Positions 52,201 through 60,209 of a stretch of DNA of 64,000 bases are shown here, piece by piece. The position numbers and the translations under genes are program-made. The notes below the pieces were generated by a model. It had not been told where the DNA came from and made no database searches. It worked only from the letters and a program-made list of their open reading frames with translations. The stretch covers positions 248,001-312,000 of the forward strand of contig JAIXQR010000001.1 in the NCBI GenBank assembly GCA_027485645.1, in the 5' to 3' direction. Position 1 is the first letter of the stretch. Every line of letters begins with the position of its first letter. Origin of the DNA: a bacterium (GTDB lineage Bacteria > Armatimonadota > Fimbriimonadia > Fimbriimonadales > Fimbriimonadaceae).

Positions 52201-52561
52201 ATACGTCACCGGACCGGAGTATCAGTTGCTGGACAACCTTCGGCACAACGATGGCCGAAGCGCAATGACCAGCGCTGGCTCGGTCTATGCGATCTATCCG
52301 ACGGACCGAGCCCAGGCTCGCGCCGCTGGGCAGTGGAACAGCTCCCGGGTGGTTGCGCGTGGAAACAAGATCGAGCACTGGCTCAACGGAAAGAAGGTCG
52401 CGGATTATGTGATCAACAGCCCGGACTGGAAAGAGCGAGTGGTCAAGTCGAAATTCGCCAACGCGGCGATCTACGGACAGCGAGCCGTCGGAAACCTGGT
52501 CTTCCAAGATCACGGTGACCCAGTGGCACTGCGAAACATCCGCGTCAAGCGCCTGAAGTAA
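49208..52561 (+). CDS. 1117-residue PA14/beta-propeller/DUF1080 exported protein
   Basis: A short N-terminal hydrophobic segment is followed by an N-terminal region (to about 330), a PA14 domain (KDSGKFKFRLGSDDGSNLYI, about 335-430), a sorbosone/glucose-dehydrogenase-like propeller (FKPRVGGIAFLPTGEMLVCT, HGLRTPNGIGFGYKGEIFI, NRIAWGPDGALYIGG, about 470-790) and a C-terminal 3-keto-disaccharide hydrolase (DUF1080) domain (ELLFDGKSLSNWIG, GNSGMMYRS, about 925-1117). Such fusions occur in polysaccharide-degrading planctomycetes and relatives. The start is GTG 49208, 10 nt after the peptidase stop. A long hairpin follows. Confidence 0.88.
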   Translation: MLGLLASLVIYSPQFVTPPAPQRPRDIWVFRSVLDQRARIVTLALNDKLWVAYDATNCGLYKAWAGGVKFDGAVYTASHGPQPTSEGARYESGIVDQPVWFIEQSGQTMPAPIKYRGYRMEDKQCVLQYEITRPGKPSIRIEETPEFYNRNDRAGFVRQFKVYDLTDDLKLKLKTRVESIANKREFISQGDFKILSEKEVMVNGQKQLVIDGELIFERNEEQEERARVANGGKLGPTLNHLVVGFIQPTTSVEKNDEILFAGPASLPQEPVAGRIPGVAVRVYDIGIGVSKVPVLVAAQTPNKSYVLPVIDLKNKDDFGGFEENFIVHISGFLNIKDSGKFKFRLGSDDGSNLYIRDTLVVNHDGLHSFDFNTGEFTLDPGEHPFRIEYFQGGADATLRLEWQKPGSSTWELAPASVFTTIEGEVRVTSPGRKNVIVEGNYSRPGDQRPLEGVHPSYDLVTIRPKDFKPRVGGIAFLPTGEMLVCTWDADGAVYKLSGIEKGAESVKVTQIAKGLAEPLGLAVVGKDIYVLQKQELTKLIDKNGDGITDEYYALANGWGVTDNFHEFAFGLVYKDGYFYGNLATAINPGGASTQPQNPDRGKVVKINAKTGDYELVAHGLRTPNGIGFGYKGEIFIADNQGDWLPSSKILHYKPGAFFGSRSVDPIGTKGLKEQPPVVWLPQGEIGNSPSNPTTMNDGPYKGQMLHGDVTHGGVKRVFVEQVNGVLQGAVYRFTQGLEAGVNRIAWGPDGALYIGGIGAAGNWGQEGKERFGLQKIKFNGKSTFEILATRAKTNGFELELTQPLAEFNGNDAADYTVQTWRYVPTEQYGGPKVDTEVKQPKSITVSKDRKKVFVELDGLKAGNVVYFRLDPTLLSKSGDNLWSTEAWYTLNEIPQNATVKPNPAKPVVGLSEQEKKEGFELLFDGKSLSNWIGFRQKAVPTGWKAIDGEIRFVPGSGGGGDLRTIDTFSDFDFRWEWKVGPGGNSGMMYRSTEEYTAPYVTGPEYQLLDNLRHNDGRSAMTSAGSVYAIYPTDRAQARAAGQWNSSRVVARGNKIEHWLNGKKVADYVINSPDWKERVVKSKFANAAIYGQRAVGNLVFQDHGDPVALRNIRVKRLK

Positions 52562-52571
52562 GGAGCAAATT

Positions 52572-52614
52572 GGATTCCGGCGTTAACTCGTCTGACGAGC
52601 TGACGCCGGAATCC
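52572..52614 (+). other. Long hairpin after the 1117-residue gene
   Basis: A 12-bp perfect stem (52572-52583 with 52603-52614) continues inward through a wobble pair and a mismatch to a 5-bp inner stem, loop CTG. No T run follows, so it is not a standard rho-independent terminator; it might stabilise mRNA ends or act with Rho. Confidence 0.6.
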
Positions 52615-52629
52615 GCGCAATAATCAGGC

Positions 52630-53523
52630 ATGCCTGAACTGCTCCACACCGCCGTTTTTGGACTGCCTCCCGCGCGGTGCGGGAAAGTCCGAGAGGTTTA
52701 TGATCTGGGAGACGAGTTGCTCATCGTCGCTACAGATCGAATTAGCGCCTTCGACGCGGTGATGGCGAACGGAATCCCGGACAAGGGCTGCATCCTCACC
52801 CAGATGAGCACGTTCTGGTTTGAGAAATTCTCAGACCTGTGCCCGAACCACATTATTTCCACCGATGACGCTGAGGTTGCGAGTCGCTGCAAGAAGCCGC
52901 AGCCAGAGCTTGCCGGACGATCCACGATTGCTAAGAAGGCAAAGCCTTTGCCAATCGAGTGCGTCGCCCGCGGCTACATCACCGGAAGCTTGTTTAAGGA
53001 GTACACCAAGTCGGGTGGAAACATTCACGGACTAGATTTGCCCGCTGGCTTGATAGACGCGTCGCTTCTGCCGGAGCCGATTTTTACACCCGCTACCAAG
53101 GCAGAAGAAGGGCACGACGAGAACATCTCGTTTGCTGCGGTCGTGGATCAAATTGGGCTCGAGGCCGCGGAGTTCATTCGCTCAAAGACTCTTGAGATTT
53201 ATGCAAAGGCAGCGGAGCACTGCGCAAACGTCGGCATCATTTTGGCGGACACCAAGTTTGAGTTTGGCTGGACGGATGACGGAATAATCTGGATTGATGA
53301 AGCGCTGACCCCCGACTCCAGCCGGTTCTGGGACGCCGAAAAGTACGCTCCGGGCTCCAGTCCGGCCAGCTACGACAAGCAGTTCGTGCGGAACTATCTT
53401 GCCGAAAGTGGCTGGGATCAACTCCCGCCCGGTCCGGCGCTTCCTGCAGAGATTGTTAGCCAAACCCGAGCGAAGTACGTGGAAGCATTTGGCCGGATCA
53501 CGGGCCGAAGTTTCGAAGCTTAA
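52630..53523 (+). CDS. purC: SAICAR synthase
   Basis: PurC joins aspartate to CAIR in purine synthesis. The 297-residue enzyme has GKVREVYDLGDELLIVATDRISAFD (nucleotide-binding start), ECVARGYITGSLFKEY, and LADTKFEFGW, then WIDEALTPDSSRFW. It resembles the longer SAICAR synthase type. It overlaps waaA by 1 nt (TAATG) and so is translationally coupled to it. Confidence 0.95.
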   Translation: MPELLHTAVFGLPPARCGKVREVYDLGDELLIVATDRISAFDAVMANGIPDKGCILTQMSTFWFEKFSDLCPNHIISTDDAEVASRCKKPQPELAGRSTIAKKAKPLPIECVARGYITGSLFKEYTKSGGNIHGLDLPAGLIDASLLPEPIFTPATKAEEGHDENISFAAVVDQIGLEAAEFIRSKTLEIYAKAAEHCANVGIILADTKFEFGWTDDGIIWIDEALTPDSSRFWDAEKYAPGSSPASYDKQFVRNYLAESGWDQLPPGPALPAEIVSQTRAKYVEAFGRITGRSFEA

Positions 53524-54785
53524 TGTTCCTCGTCTACAACATCGTCCTGACGCTGCTGGCACCAATCTGGGGTCCGTGGATGTGGCTGCGCGCGCGTCGT
53601 CGGCAGCCAATGCCGAACTGGAAACAGCGGTTCGGGCAGTACGACCTTCCGCGTCACGAAAACCGAATCTGGTTTCACGCCGTGTCGGTGGGCGAAGTCG
53701 TCGCGGCGAAGCCGATTCTGCAGGCGATCCGTCGCAAGTTGCCGGAATATGACTTGGTTCTGAGCGTCACGACGAGCAGTGGGTTCGAGACCGCCCAGCC
53801 GCTCTTAGGTGGCGTGGTGAACCACGTGATTTACTTCCCGATTGACGTTGCGCGCTTTCAGCTTGGCGCAATTCAGACCGTCCGTCCGAAGGTCGCCGTG
53901 CTCATGGAGACTGAGCTTTGGTTCAACTTCCTTTGGGCAGCGGACGTATTTGACGTTCCGGTGGTGCTGGTGAATGGCCGCATTAGCGAGCGGAGTTTCC
54001 GAGGGATGAACCGCGTTGCGCCGCTGTACAAGCAGATGGCAAAGTGGCTCAAGGCCGCGCTGATGCAGGCAGCGCCGGATGCGGAGCGGATGACCAGTTT
54101 CGGAGCGAAAGACGTGCGCGTCCTTGGAAACTGCAAGTTCGATCAAGCGGTGGAATCGGGAGGGAAGTCGGTCGCCGAGTGGCAAGCTGAGCTTGGGCTC
54201 TTGCCCGAGAAGCCGGTTGTCATCTTCGGTTCGATCCGGCACGAGGAGTTTGATGACTGCTTGGCAGAAGCCAAGAAGCTAACACCGGACTACCAAGTTG
54301 TGTTCGCGCCCCGGCATATTGATCGAAAAGCGGAGCTTGACGGTGCGTACGCAAAGCACTTTTCCGGTCCGATTCGGCGTCGATCTGCGGGTGAAAAGTT
54401 GGGCGAAGAGCAGATCCTGATTTTAGATTCTTACGGGGAACTGAGCGCGCTGTACGCGGTCGCCTCGCTCGCGGTCGTTGGAGGCGGGTTTGCCGACCTT
54501 GGAGGGCAGAACATCATCCAGCCGCTTGCCCACGGGGTGCCGGTCATCCACGGGCCGAATATGCGTAACTTCCGCGACGTGGCGGCCTCGGCGAAGGGCA
54601 CGACTCAAGTTGGAGCGAGCGAGATCGCGACGACGGCAAGACAGCTGCTGGCCGACCCCGCTCGGCTTCGGGCCATCGGAGAGGAAGCACGTGCTTTTGT
54701 CGCCGAAAACACCGGTGCGAGCGAGCGCTATGCGGAAGCGGTTGTGGAAGTCGCGCGATCGGTGAAAGGTAAGGTGAAAAAATGA
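53523..54785 (+). CDS. waaA: 3-deoxy-D-manno-octulosonic acid transferase (Kdo transferase)
   Basis: WaaA adds Kdo to lipid A at the inner membrane, a key LPS step. The 420-residue protein has an N-terminal membrane anchor ([18 protein letters not shown]), the acceptor-side [18 protein letters not shown] and [13 protein letters not shown] with a catalytic Glu in the SVGE motif region, and [25 protein letters not shown] in the donor half. It is between purC and purE, overlapping both (TAATG and ATGA). How many Kdo residues it adds cannot be told. Confidence 0.92.
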   Translation: MFLVYNIVLTLLAPIWGPWMWLRARRRQPMPNWKQRFGQYDLPRHENRIWFHAVSVGEVVAAKPILQAIRRKLPEYDLVLSVTTSSGFETAQPLLGGVVNHVIYFPIDVARFQLGAIQTVRPKVAVLMETELWFNFLWAADVFDVPVVLVNGRISERSFRGMNRVAPLYKQMAKWLKAALMQAAPDAERMTSFGAKDVRVLGNCKFDQAVESGGKSVAEWQAELGLLPEKPVVIFGSIRHEEFDDCLAEAKKLTPDYQVVFAPRHIDRKAELDGAYAKHFSGPIRRRSAGEKLGEEQILILDSYGELSALYAVASLAVVGGGFADLGGQNIIQPLAHGVPVIHGPNMRNFRDVAASAKGTTQVGASEIATTARQLLADPARLRAIGEEARAFVAENTGASERYAEAVVEVARSVKGKVKK

Positions 54786-55273
54786 CTCCGACCGTTGGCA
54801 TTATCATGGGCAGCAAGAGCGACCTTGAGACCATGAAACCGGCGGCGGAAATTCTGGCCGAGTTTGGCGTCAGCTGCGAAATTCAGGTTGTGAGCGCTCA
54901 CCGGACTCCGCTTAAGATGGTGGAATACGCGCAAAGTGCGAGTGGCCGAGGGCTGAAGGTCATTATTGCCGGCGCAGGCGGCGCGGCTCACCTGCCCGGA
55001 ATGGTTGCCAGTTTGACGACGCTCCCGGTGATTGGCGTGCCGGTCGCACTGAAGCACCTTGGCGGCGAAGACTCGCTCTTGAGCATCGTCCAAATGCCCG
55101 CCGGAATCCCGGTTGCGACAGTAGCAATCGGCAACGCCAAGAACGCCGGATTACTTGCCGTTCGGATTTTGGCAGTAGGAAACGAACGCCTAGAGCAGAA
55201 GCTCGTGGCGTTCGCGAAGCAACAGGAAGAGCTGGTCGCGCAGATGAATCGCGATCTTATCGATATGCTTTGA
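54782..55273 (+). CDS. purE: N5-carboxyaminoimidazole ribonucleotide mutase
   Basis: PurE class I moves the carboxyl group in CAIR synthesis. The 163-residue protein has [34 protein letters not shown], and [19 protein letters not shown], diagnostic. It overlaps waaA by 4 nt (ATGA) and converges with the AIM6-like gene with 17 nt of overlap at the 3' ends. Confidence 0.96.
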   Translation: MTPTVGIIMGSKSDLETMKPAAEILAEFGVSCEIQVVSAHRTPLKMVEYAQSASGRGLKVIIAGAGGAAHLPGMVASLTTLPVIGVPVALKHLGGEDSLLSIVQMPAGIPVATVAIGNAKNAGLLAVRILAVGNERLEQKLVAFAKQQEELVAQMNRDLIDML

Positions 55274-56024
55274 GGAAACCCGCCAGCTTTGCGGGCTGAT
55301 CGGTGCCGATGACATCAACGTCGAAGTCTCTCAGCGTCTTCCAAGCGACCGGCGTATCTGGAGTGGCCCAGAACCGCAACTTCTGGCCCTGCCGATGGGC
55401 TCGGTTGACGGCGAGTTGTAGCTTGAACCGATCCTTGTTGTTCACCGCACCGGAGCCTCGCCATTCAAAGTTTTCGTACCAACTGTCGCTGATCAGCGGC
55501 ATCAGCTCCGCATCGATTTTTTCTAGGTCGGACAGGCGCCCGTCGATGAATGCGTATCGGACGTCCTCCTTTTTGACGATATCAATCGGCCGATCTCCGC
55601 TGAGAATGATTCGGATTGCCGAAGGCACGACTCCGCCCGGAATGCTGTAGCCGGTGAAGTACTGTTGATTCGGTTTTACGAGTTGCTTCAGCAGTGCGTA
55701 CGCTTCGGGCCCCTTCTCTTTGATGTCCACGAGCAGCCATAGCTCCTCGCGTGGGCCGTAGATCCAGCCACCGTTCTCTTTGGCCCGCGCTACAAGCGGG
55801 TTCAAGTACATCGATTCGATGGTGTTTCCCGGCTTGAGATCCTTCTTGTCGTGACCCACAAGGAGCTTGCCATTGACCGGGAACACGTCGACTTCGATGC
55901 TCTTGAACCCGAGTGATACGGCTTCGGTCAGCGGCTTCGGGTTGACGTAGTCGTTGTGGGCGTGCGCATTCGGCAAATACACCGATTGCGAGAGCCCAAG
56001 GAGAAGCGCGCTGATAATGGCCAT
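55257..56024 (-). CDS. AIM6/glycerophosphodiesterase-like exported phosphodiesterase
   Basis: The 255-residue protein has a short signal-like N-terminus ([16 protein letters not shown]) and the motif [21 protein letters not shown] with [21 protein letters not shown], where the two His and the acidic pair sit at the top of a PLC-like barrel. This is the AIM6/PI-PLC type of glycerophosphodiester phosphodiesterase family. The substrate is unproven. It starts 7 nt after the DUF4139 gene stop, so the two are likely an operon. Confidence 0.83.
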   Translation of the reverse strand: MAIISALLLGLSQSVYLPNAHAHNDYVNPKPLTEAVSLGFKSIEVDVFPVNGKLLVGHDKKDLKPGNTIESMYLNPLVARAKENGGWIYGPREELWLLVDIKEKGPEAYALLKQLVKPNQQYFTGYSIPGGVVPSAIRIILSGDRPIDIVKKEDVRYAFIDGRLSDLEKIDAELMPLISDSWYENFEWRGSGAVNNKDRFKLQLAVNRAHRQGQKLRFWATPDTPVAWKTLRDFDVDVIGTDQPAKLAGFLKAYR

Positions 56025-56031
56025 AGGGTGA

Positions 56032-57639
56032 CTAGCTACTTCGCAGGTAGAGCTTGTAGCTGTAATTCAGTTTAAGCGATTTACCGGGCGAAAGCGTTGG
56101 ATTCCATGTTAACGTTGCGTTCGGGTTCACGGCTTTGAGCCCCTTGGCCGTTTTTGCGACTTCGGCGGTCTCGGCTTCCAAGATTTCGCCGCTGATCTGT
56201 TTTCGAATTCGAAGCTTGACTTCCTTGTTCTTGTCGTTCCGAATCTCGATGACGCCCTTTAGGGTGACCAGGTCGTAGAGCGGCTGCTCGCTGTTGAAGT
56301 ACTTGATCGCGCCCCGCTGTCGGGAAAGCTCTTCTTCCGTCGCTTCGACTCGGATGTCGAGCGACTTGTTGATCTGGAGTTCGGCATCGGCGTTCGCGGG
56401 GGTGTAGTTCAGCATCCCTTGGCCGACGATGTCACCTTTGCTGAAGGCTGTTGCAATGCTGGTCGTAAGCGGCTGGCCCGAGGTGTTGCGGAACTGCAAC
56501 GTGTTCCATACATCAGCGGGACCGTCTGGCAATCCTCGGTAGGTTGAATCCGGCGACGTTGAGTCGGGAAGGTCAGCCGTGAAGAGGGTCTTGTAAGGAG
56601 ACTTTGCCTCGAAGAGGATGTAGTAGCCGCGGTCGCCCGTCTTGAGCGAAACCTTTGGATACTTGTAGAAGAACAGGTCTTCTTTCTGCTCGCCGCTCGC
56701 GTCGGCTGGCGCAGACATTCCCGCACTGAAGTCGGCCATGACGGCCTCCTTTGCCATTCGATTCTGAGTCATCATTGCGGCCGGAGCCTGAGAACCACCG
56801 CCGAATCCACCGCCAAGGAACGGACCATTCGTTGGAGATCCGCTTAGGAATGGTTCTAGAACGCTGGCCCAGGGAAGGTTCGGGAAGCCGGTAATGAGCC
56901 GCACGTCGATGTTTTCGAAATCGTTGAGGTCGTTGCTGATCGTAGCTTTCGAGATGACTTTGAGTTCTTTATCATCGGTCAGTTCGATCGCGTAGCCCGG
57001 GGTCCAGGAGATTCCACGCTCTAGAGACAGCATCTGAATTTTGCCTTTGCCCGTGGTTTTGAATTGGACCACGCGTGTGGCAGATTCGTATGAGGTCGTA
57101 TATACGAGTTGTCCGTCTTCCGGCGTGATCCTTTGAATGCCGGCTTTCGTCAAGACTTGTTGGCCGGTTGGCGTTTCGATCGCGATATAGTCGCCGTTTA
57201 TTGCAAGCAACTTTCCTCTAACGAACGGATAACCAGCCTCTCCTTGCCGATAGTCAAGCTGTAGCACCTTGCCAACGTTTGCGGCAAGAATCTGCTCAAG
57301 ACTTCCAAGATTGGTGGTCTCTGGCTTTTTCAGGGTCGTGGCCGTAACCGCCTTTAATTGCGCGCCTCCGACCGTGCTGAACCACAAGGTGCCGATGGAA
57401 CTTTGCGGAATGTAGCTCAAGTTAGTGGTGCCAGATTCATCAATCTCGAACTGCCTGGTGACGACGGCGTAGCCGTTCTTGAACATCGCGACGTCCACGA
57501 TCTTTGCTTCATTTACGACGCTTCGCTTTGCAAACTCGGGCTTGGCAAACTCGAATTGGCTCAAGGCTCCAATTAGGCTGGGGTTCTCAAACGGGGTGGG
57601 AGCCAAAAAGGCGGAAATACATGCAATCGCGAGATTCAT
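56032..57639 (-). CDS. DUF4139-domain protein, probably exported
   Basis: The 535-residue protein has a signal peptide (LAIACISAFLAPTP) and the DUF4139 arrangement: VVNEAKIVDVAMFKNGYAVVTRQ near the start, RGISWTPGYAIELTDDKEL, and C-terminal LKLNYSYKLYLRSS. A Gly/Ala-rich loop (GPFLGGGFGGGSQAPAA) interrupts the middle at about residue 275. The function is unknown; members are secreted or surface-linked. I start at ATG 57639, with AGGAA 6 nt upstream, because an upstream start (57681) would leave a poor signal peptide. Confidence 0.8.
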   Translation of the reverse strand: MNLAIACISAFLAPTPFENPSLIGALSQFEFAKPEFAKRSVVNEAKIVDVAMFKNGYAVVTRQFEIDESGTTNLSYIPQSSIGTLWFSTVGGAQLKAVTATTLKKPETTNLGSLEQILAANVGKVLQLDYRQGEAGYPFVRGKLLAINGDYIAIETPTGQQVLTKAGIQRITPEDGQLVYTTSYESATRVVQFKTTGKGKIQMLSLERGISWTPGYAIELTDDKELKVISKATISNDLNDFENIDVRLITGFPNLPWASVLEPFLSGSPTNGPFLGGGFGGGSQAPAAMMTQNRMAKEAVMADFSAGMSAPADASGEQKEDLFFYKYPKVSLKTGDRGYYILFEAKSPYKTLFTADLPDSTSPDSTYRGLPDGPADVWNTLQFRNTSGQPLTTSIATAFSKGDIVGQGMLNYTPANADAELQINKSLDIRVEATEEELSRQRGAIKYFNSEQPLYDLVTLKGVIEIRNDKNKEVKLRIRKQISGEILEAETAEVAKTAKGLKAVNPNATLTWNPTLSPGKSLKLNYSYKLYLRSS

Positions 57640-57795
57640 AAGGCGTTCCTGACGGGAGTCCAAACGACTCAAACCGATCAAAGTTTCAAATCTCGGAGAA
57701 TTCCCTGAGGAAAATTGGGATGATTCCGATAATATCCTTAGCTTTATCAGAAAAAGTATGTTAAGGTAACGCTAAAGGTTGAGAAGGGAGTCTCT

Positions 57796-58017
57796 ATGAC
57801 AATTGCTGAAAGGAATCGGCGAATTCGGAAAGATGCCTCACAGAAAGCCATCGAGGGCTTTTTCGTGTGGTTCATCATCGTGGCAACTTGGCACGTCGCG
57901 GCGGCGATGTGGTTCTTCCGAGACCTGCTCTCGGCGGTCATGGTGCTCATCATCGGCACAGGGCTGGTGGGCGCGCTACGCGGCTTAGATCGCATCAAGC
58001 AGTTTCTGCTGAGCTGA
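57796..58017 (+). CDS. Small two-TM membrane protein
   Basis: The 73-residue protein has two hydrophobic segments (VWFIIVATWHVAAAMWFF and LLSAVMVLIIGTGLVGAL) linked by a short arginine-containing turn, the pattern of '2TM domain' proteins. A GGGAG ribosome-binding site lies 5 nt before the ATG. No function is known for this kind of protein. Confidence 0.7.
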   Translation: MTIAERNRRIRKDASQKAIEGFFVWFIIVATWHVAAAMWFFRDLLSAVMVLIIGTGLVGALRGLDRIKQFLLS

Positions 58018-58020
58018 GCG

Positions 58021-58057
58021 ATTGTTGCCGACGCTGCTCGTGAGTGTCGGCAACAAT
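58021..58057. terminator. Hairpin, possible terminator
   Basis: A perfect 12-bp stem (ATTGTTGCCGAC/GTCGGCAACAAT, 58021-58032 with 58046-58057) 3 nt after the 2TM gene stop. It has no T run, so intrinsic termination is uncertain. Confidence 0.55.
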
Positions 58058-58172
58058 CTATTCGGTATTCGCGAATTGCGAATGGCATGGGCGGGCCCTG
58101 GTACTTGGGCTAACTCTGTTCACCGTCACGAATGCGACGGCATGGCTGCACTACGGTAGGAGAATTGACACC

Positions 58173-58178
58173 CATAAT
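58173..58178 (+). promoter_or_regulatory. -10 box for DtxR-type gene
   Basis: CATAAT lies 6 nt before the ATG at 58185. The TTGACA just before it (58165-58170) is too close to be its -35 box. Leaderless type. A palindrome-like ATTCGC/GCGAAT (58067-58083) lies upstream. Confidence 0.5.
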
Positions 58179-58184
58179 AGATTC

Positions 58185-58895
58185 ATGCCGAAGCAAGAAC
58201 TCACGCTGAGAGTCCCCGCGAGTTGCCGACCGCGTAGCGAAGATCAGAAGCAGCGCGCTTTCAGCGAAAGCGTCGAAGAGTACGTCGAGGGCATCTTCCG
58301 GCTCCAGAAAGAGGTCGATTCGGTTTCGACGGGCGAAATTGCGACGTACATGCAGGTGAGCGCTGGCAGCGCTTCGACCATGGTCAAGAAACTTGCCGAA
58401 ATGGGATTGGCCGAGCATTCGCCTTACCAAGGTATTCGACTCACCGAGTTTGGCGAAAAGGTTGCGAAGCAGCTCACCCGGGCGCATCGGATTCTGGAAC
58501 GGTTCTTAGTCGACGAGCTCGATCTTCCGTGGGACGATGTGCATGAACTCGCTTGCAAGCTAGAGCACTATTTGTCGGAGGACGTGATCGACAAAATGGA
58601 CACCAAGCTTGGGCACCCAACAACGTGTCCACACGGCAACCCGGTTGACCCAGATGCTCCGGATCCTAGTTTTCGCTTACAAGAAGCGCCGGTCGGAAAG
58701 CTCAAGGTTTTCCGAATCTCGGACGAGCGGGTGGAGTTCCTTCGACGGCTGGATGACCTCGGCCTGCGCCCTGGAGCTGAGTTCGAGGCGACGGGCAGCA
58801 CCCCGGTCGATAAGCTGATCCACCTAAAGGTCGGCGACCAAACGCACACGGTCGGAAACGAGATTGCTCGTCACCTTTGGGTCGTGCTAGCGTAG
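58185..58895 (+). CDS. DtxR/MntR-family metal-dependent regulator
   Basis: The 236-residue protein has a winged helix (YVEGIFRLQKEVDSVSTGEI, YMQVSAGSASTMVKKLAEMGL), the dimer and metal domain (ACKLEHYLSEDVIDKMDTKL with GHPTTCPHGNPV) and a C-terminal SH3-like FeoA domain. These regulators bind DNA when loaded with iron or manganese. An ATG-less extension upstream gives a longer frame, but ATG 58185 gives the normal start. No iron or manganese transporter is next to it. Its stop codon is part of the -10 box of the polymerase gene. Confidence 0.92.
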   Translation: MPKQELTLRVPASCRPRSEDQKQRAFSESVEEYVEGIFRLQKEVDSVSTGEIATYMQVSAGSASTMVKKLAEMGLAEHSPYQGIRLTEFGEKVAKQLTRAHRILERFLVDELDLPWDDVHELACKLEHYLSEDVIDKMDTKLGHPTTCPHGNPVDPDAPDPSFRLQEAPVGKLKVFRISDERVEFLRRLDDLGLRPGAEFEATGSTPVDKLIHLKVGDQTHTVGNEIARHLWVVLA

Positions 58896-58898
58896 AAT
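58893..58898 (+). promoter_or_regulatory. -10 box for the Y-family polymerase gene
   Basis: TAGAAT, whose TAG is the stop of the DtxR-type gene, lies 6 nt before the ATG at 58905. Leaderless type. Confidence 0.6.
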
Positions 58899-58904
58899 AA
58901 GACT

Positions 58905-60191
58905 ATGGTAGACGATGTTCTACCCATAGAGAAGCAGTCGCGCCCCCTCAGCACGCTGTTCTTGGACCTCAATTCCTACTTTGCGAGCGTTGAGCAACAA
59001 GAGCGGCCAGAGCTTCGTGGCGAACCGGTTGCCGTCGTTCCGGTGGACGCAGACACCAGCTTCGTAATTGCCGCGAGTTATGAGGCTAAGCGGTTCGGGG
59101 TGAAGTGCGGAACCATGATTCGCGACGCGAAACGCATGTGCCCGGGAATCGCGATTGTCAAGGCGCGGCCGGCCGTTTACGTGGGGTACCACCATCGGGT
59201 CCTGGAAGTTGTAGAGAATGTGCTGCCGGTAGACCAGGTCTGCAGCATCGACGAAATGCGGTTTCGGCTCATCGGAGCCGAGCGCGATCCAGTACACGCT
59301 CAAGAACTTGCGTTGAGCCTAAAGCGCAAGTTGCGCGAGGATATAGGGCCCGAAATCCGGGCCAGCATCGGCATCGCAACCAATCCGTTCCTGGCCAAAA
59401 TCGCGACTGAGATTCAGAAACCGGATGGGCTCGTAGTTCTCCAGAAAGAAGATCTGCCCGACCGGTTGTACGGGCTCAAGCTGACCGATTTCACGGGAAT
59501 CAACAAACGCATGGCGGCACGCCTGAATGCGGCGGGAATCTTTACCTCCCAGCAAATGCTGGCGACCAGTCGGGCGGACCTGCGGCAAGCGTTTGGATCG
59601 ATCATCGGCGAGCGGTGGTGGTACCTGCTGCGCGGCTACGAACTGCCGGAGGAGGAAGTGGATCGAAAGACGCTTTCGCACAGTCACGTCTTGGCGCCAA
59701 AACTACGCACCGAGCAAGGTTGCCGCGAGGTGCTCATGCGCCTGATTCAAAAGGCTTCGGCACGGTTGCGGTCCCAGAACCTTTGCACCACCGCCATGTC
59801 GGTCCGGGTCAGCGGGTTCGAAAAGACTTGGGAAGCCAAGGTAAAGCTGCCTCCAACTCAAGACACGATCACCATGAACGACAACTTTCTCCGCGTTTGG
59901 GAAAGCCGGGATTTTGTGAAGCCGAGAAGCGTGTCGGTCTGCTTCTACGAACTCCATGAACCGGGCCAAGTCACGCCTAGCCTATTTGAGGATGTTCAGG
60001 AGCGAGCCGAGCTGATGAAGGCGATGGACGGAGTGAATCAGAAATTTGGAAAGAACACCGTTTTCTTGGCCGCAATGGAGAAAGCTAAGGATTCAGCGGA
60101 CGAGAAGATTGCGTTCCAAAAGACTTGGCTGTTCCAAGAAGGAAAGGGCGACAACGAATGGGTCAATACTTTTCGCGGATTACGCGACTGA
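58905..60191 (+). CDS. dinB: Y-family DNA polymerase (DinB/Pol IV-like)
   Basis: The 428-residue enzyme copies damaged DNA. It shows LFLDLNSYFASVEQ (first catalytic Asp), AASYEAKRFGVKCG, and CSIDEMRF, where the Asp-Glu pair of the SIDE motif is kept but the following A-x-L-D is changed to MRF. The helix-hairpin-helix and little-finger regions follow (LTDFTGINKRMAARL). The C-terminal QVTPSLFEDV could be a sliding-clamp-binding motif. It could also be ImuB-like, but it keeps the catalytic acids. It follows the DtxR-type gene by 9 nt. Confidence 0.88.
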   Translation: MVDDVLPIEKQSRPLSTLFLDLNSYFASVEQQERPELRGEPVAVVPVDADTSFVIAASYEAKRFGVKCGTMIRDAKRMCPGIAIVKARPAVYVGYHHRVLEVVENVLPVDQVCSIDEMRFRLIGAERDPVHAQELALSLKRKLREDIGPEIRASIGIATNPFLAKIATEIQKPDGLVVLQKEDLPDRLYGLKLTDFTGINKRMAARLNAAGIFTSQQMLATSRADLRQAFGSIIGERWWYLLRGYELPEEEVDRKTLSHSHVLAPKLRTEQGCREVLMRLIQKASARLRSQNLCTTAMSVRVSGFEKTWEAKVKLPPTQDTITMNDNFLRVWESRDFVKPRSVSVCFYELHEPGQVTPSLFEDVQERAELMKAMDGVNQKFGKNTVFLAAMEKAKDSADEKIAFQKTWLFQEGKGDNEWVNTFRGLRD

Positions 60192-60197
60192 AAACGT

Positions 60198-60203
60198 TAT
60201 CAT
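60198..60203 (+). promoter_or_regulatory. -10 box for glycerophosphodiester phosphodiesterase gene
   Basis: TATCAT lies 6 nt before the GTG at 60210. Leaderless type. Confidence 0.5.
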
Positions 60204-60209
60204 GAATAT

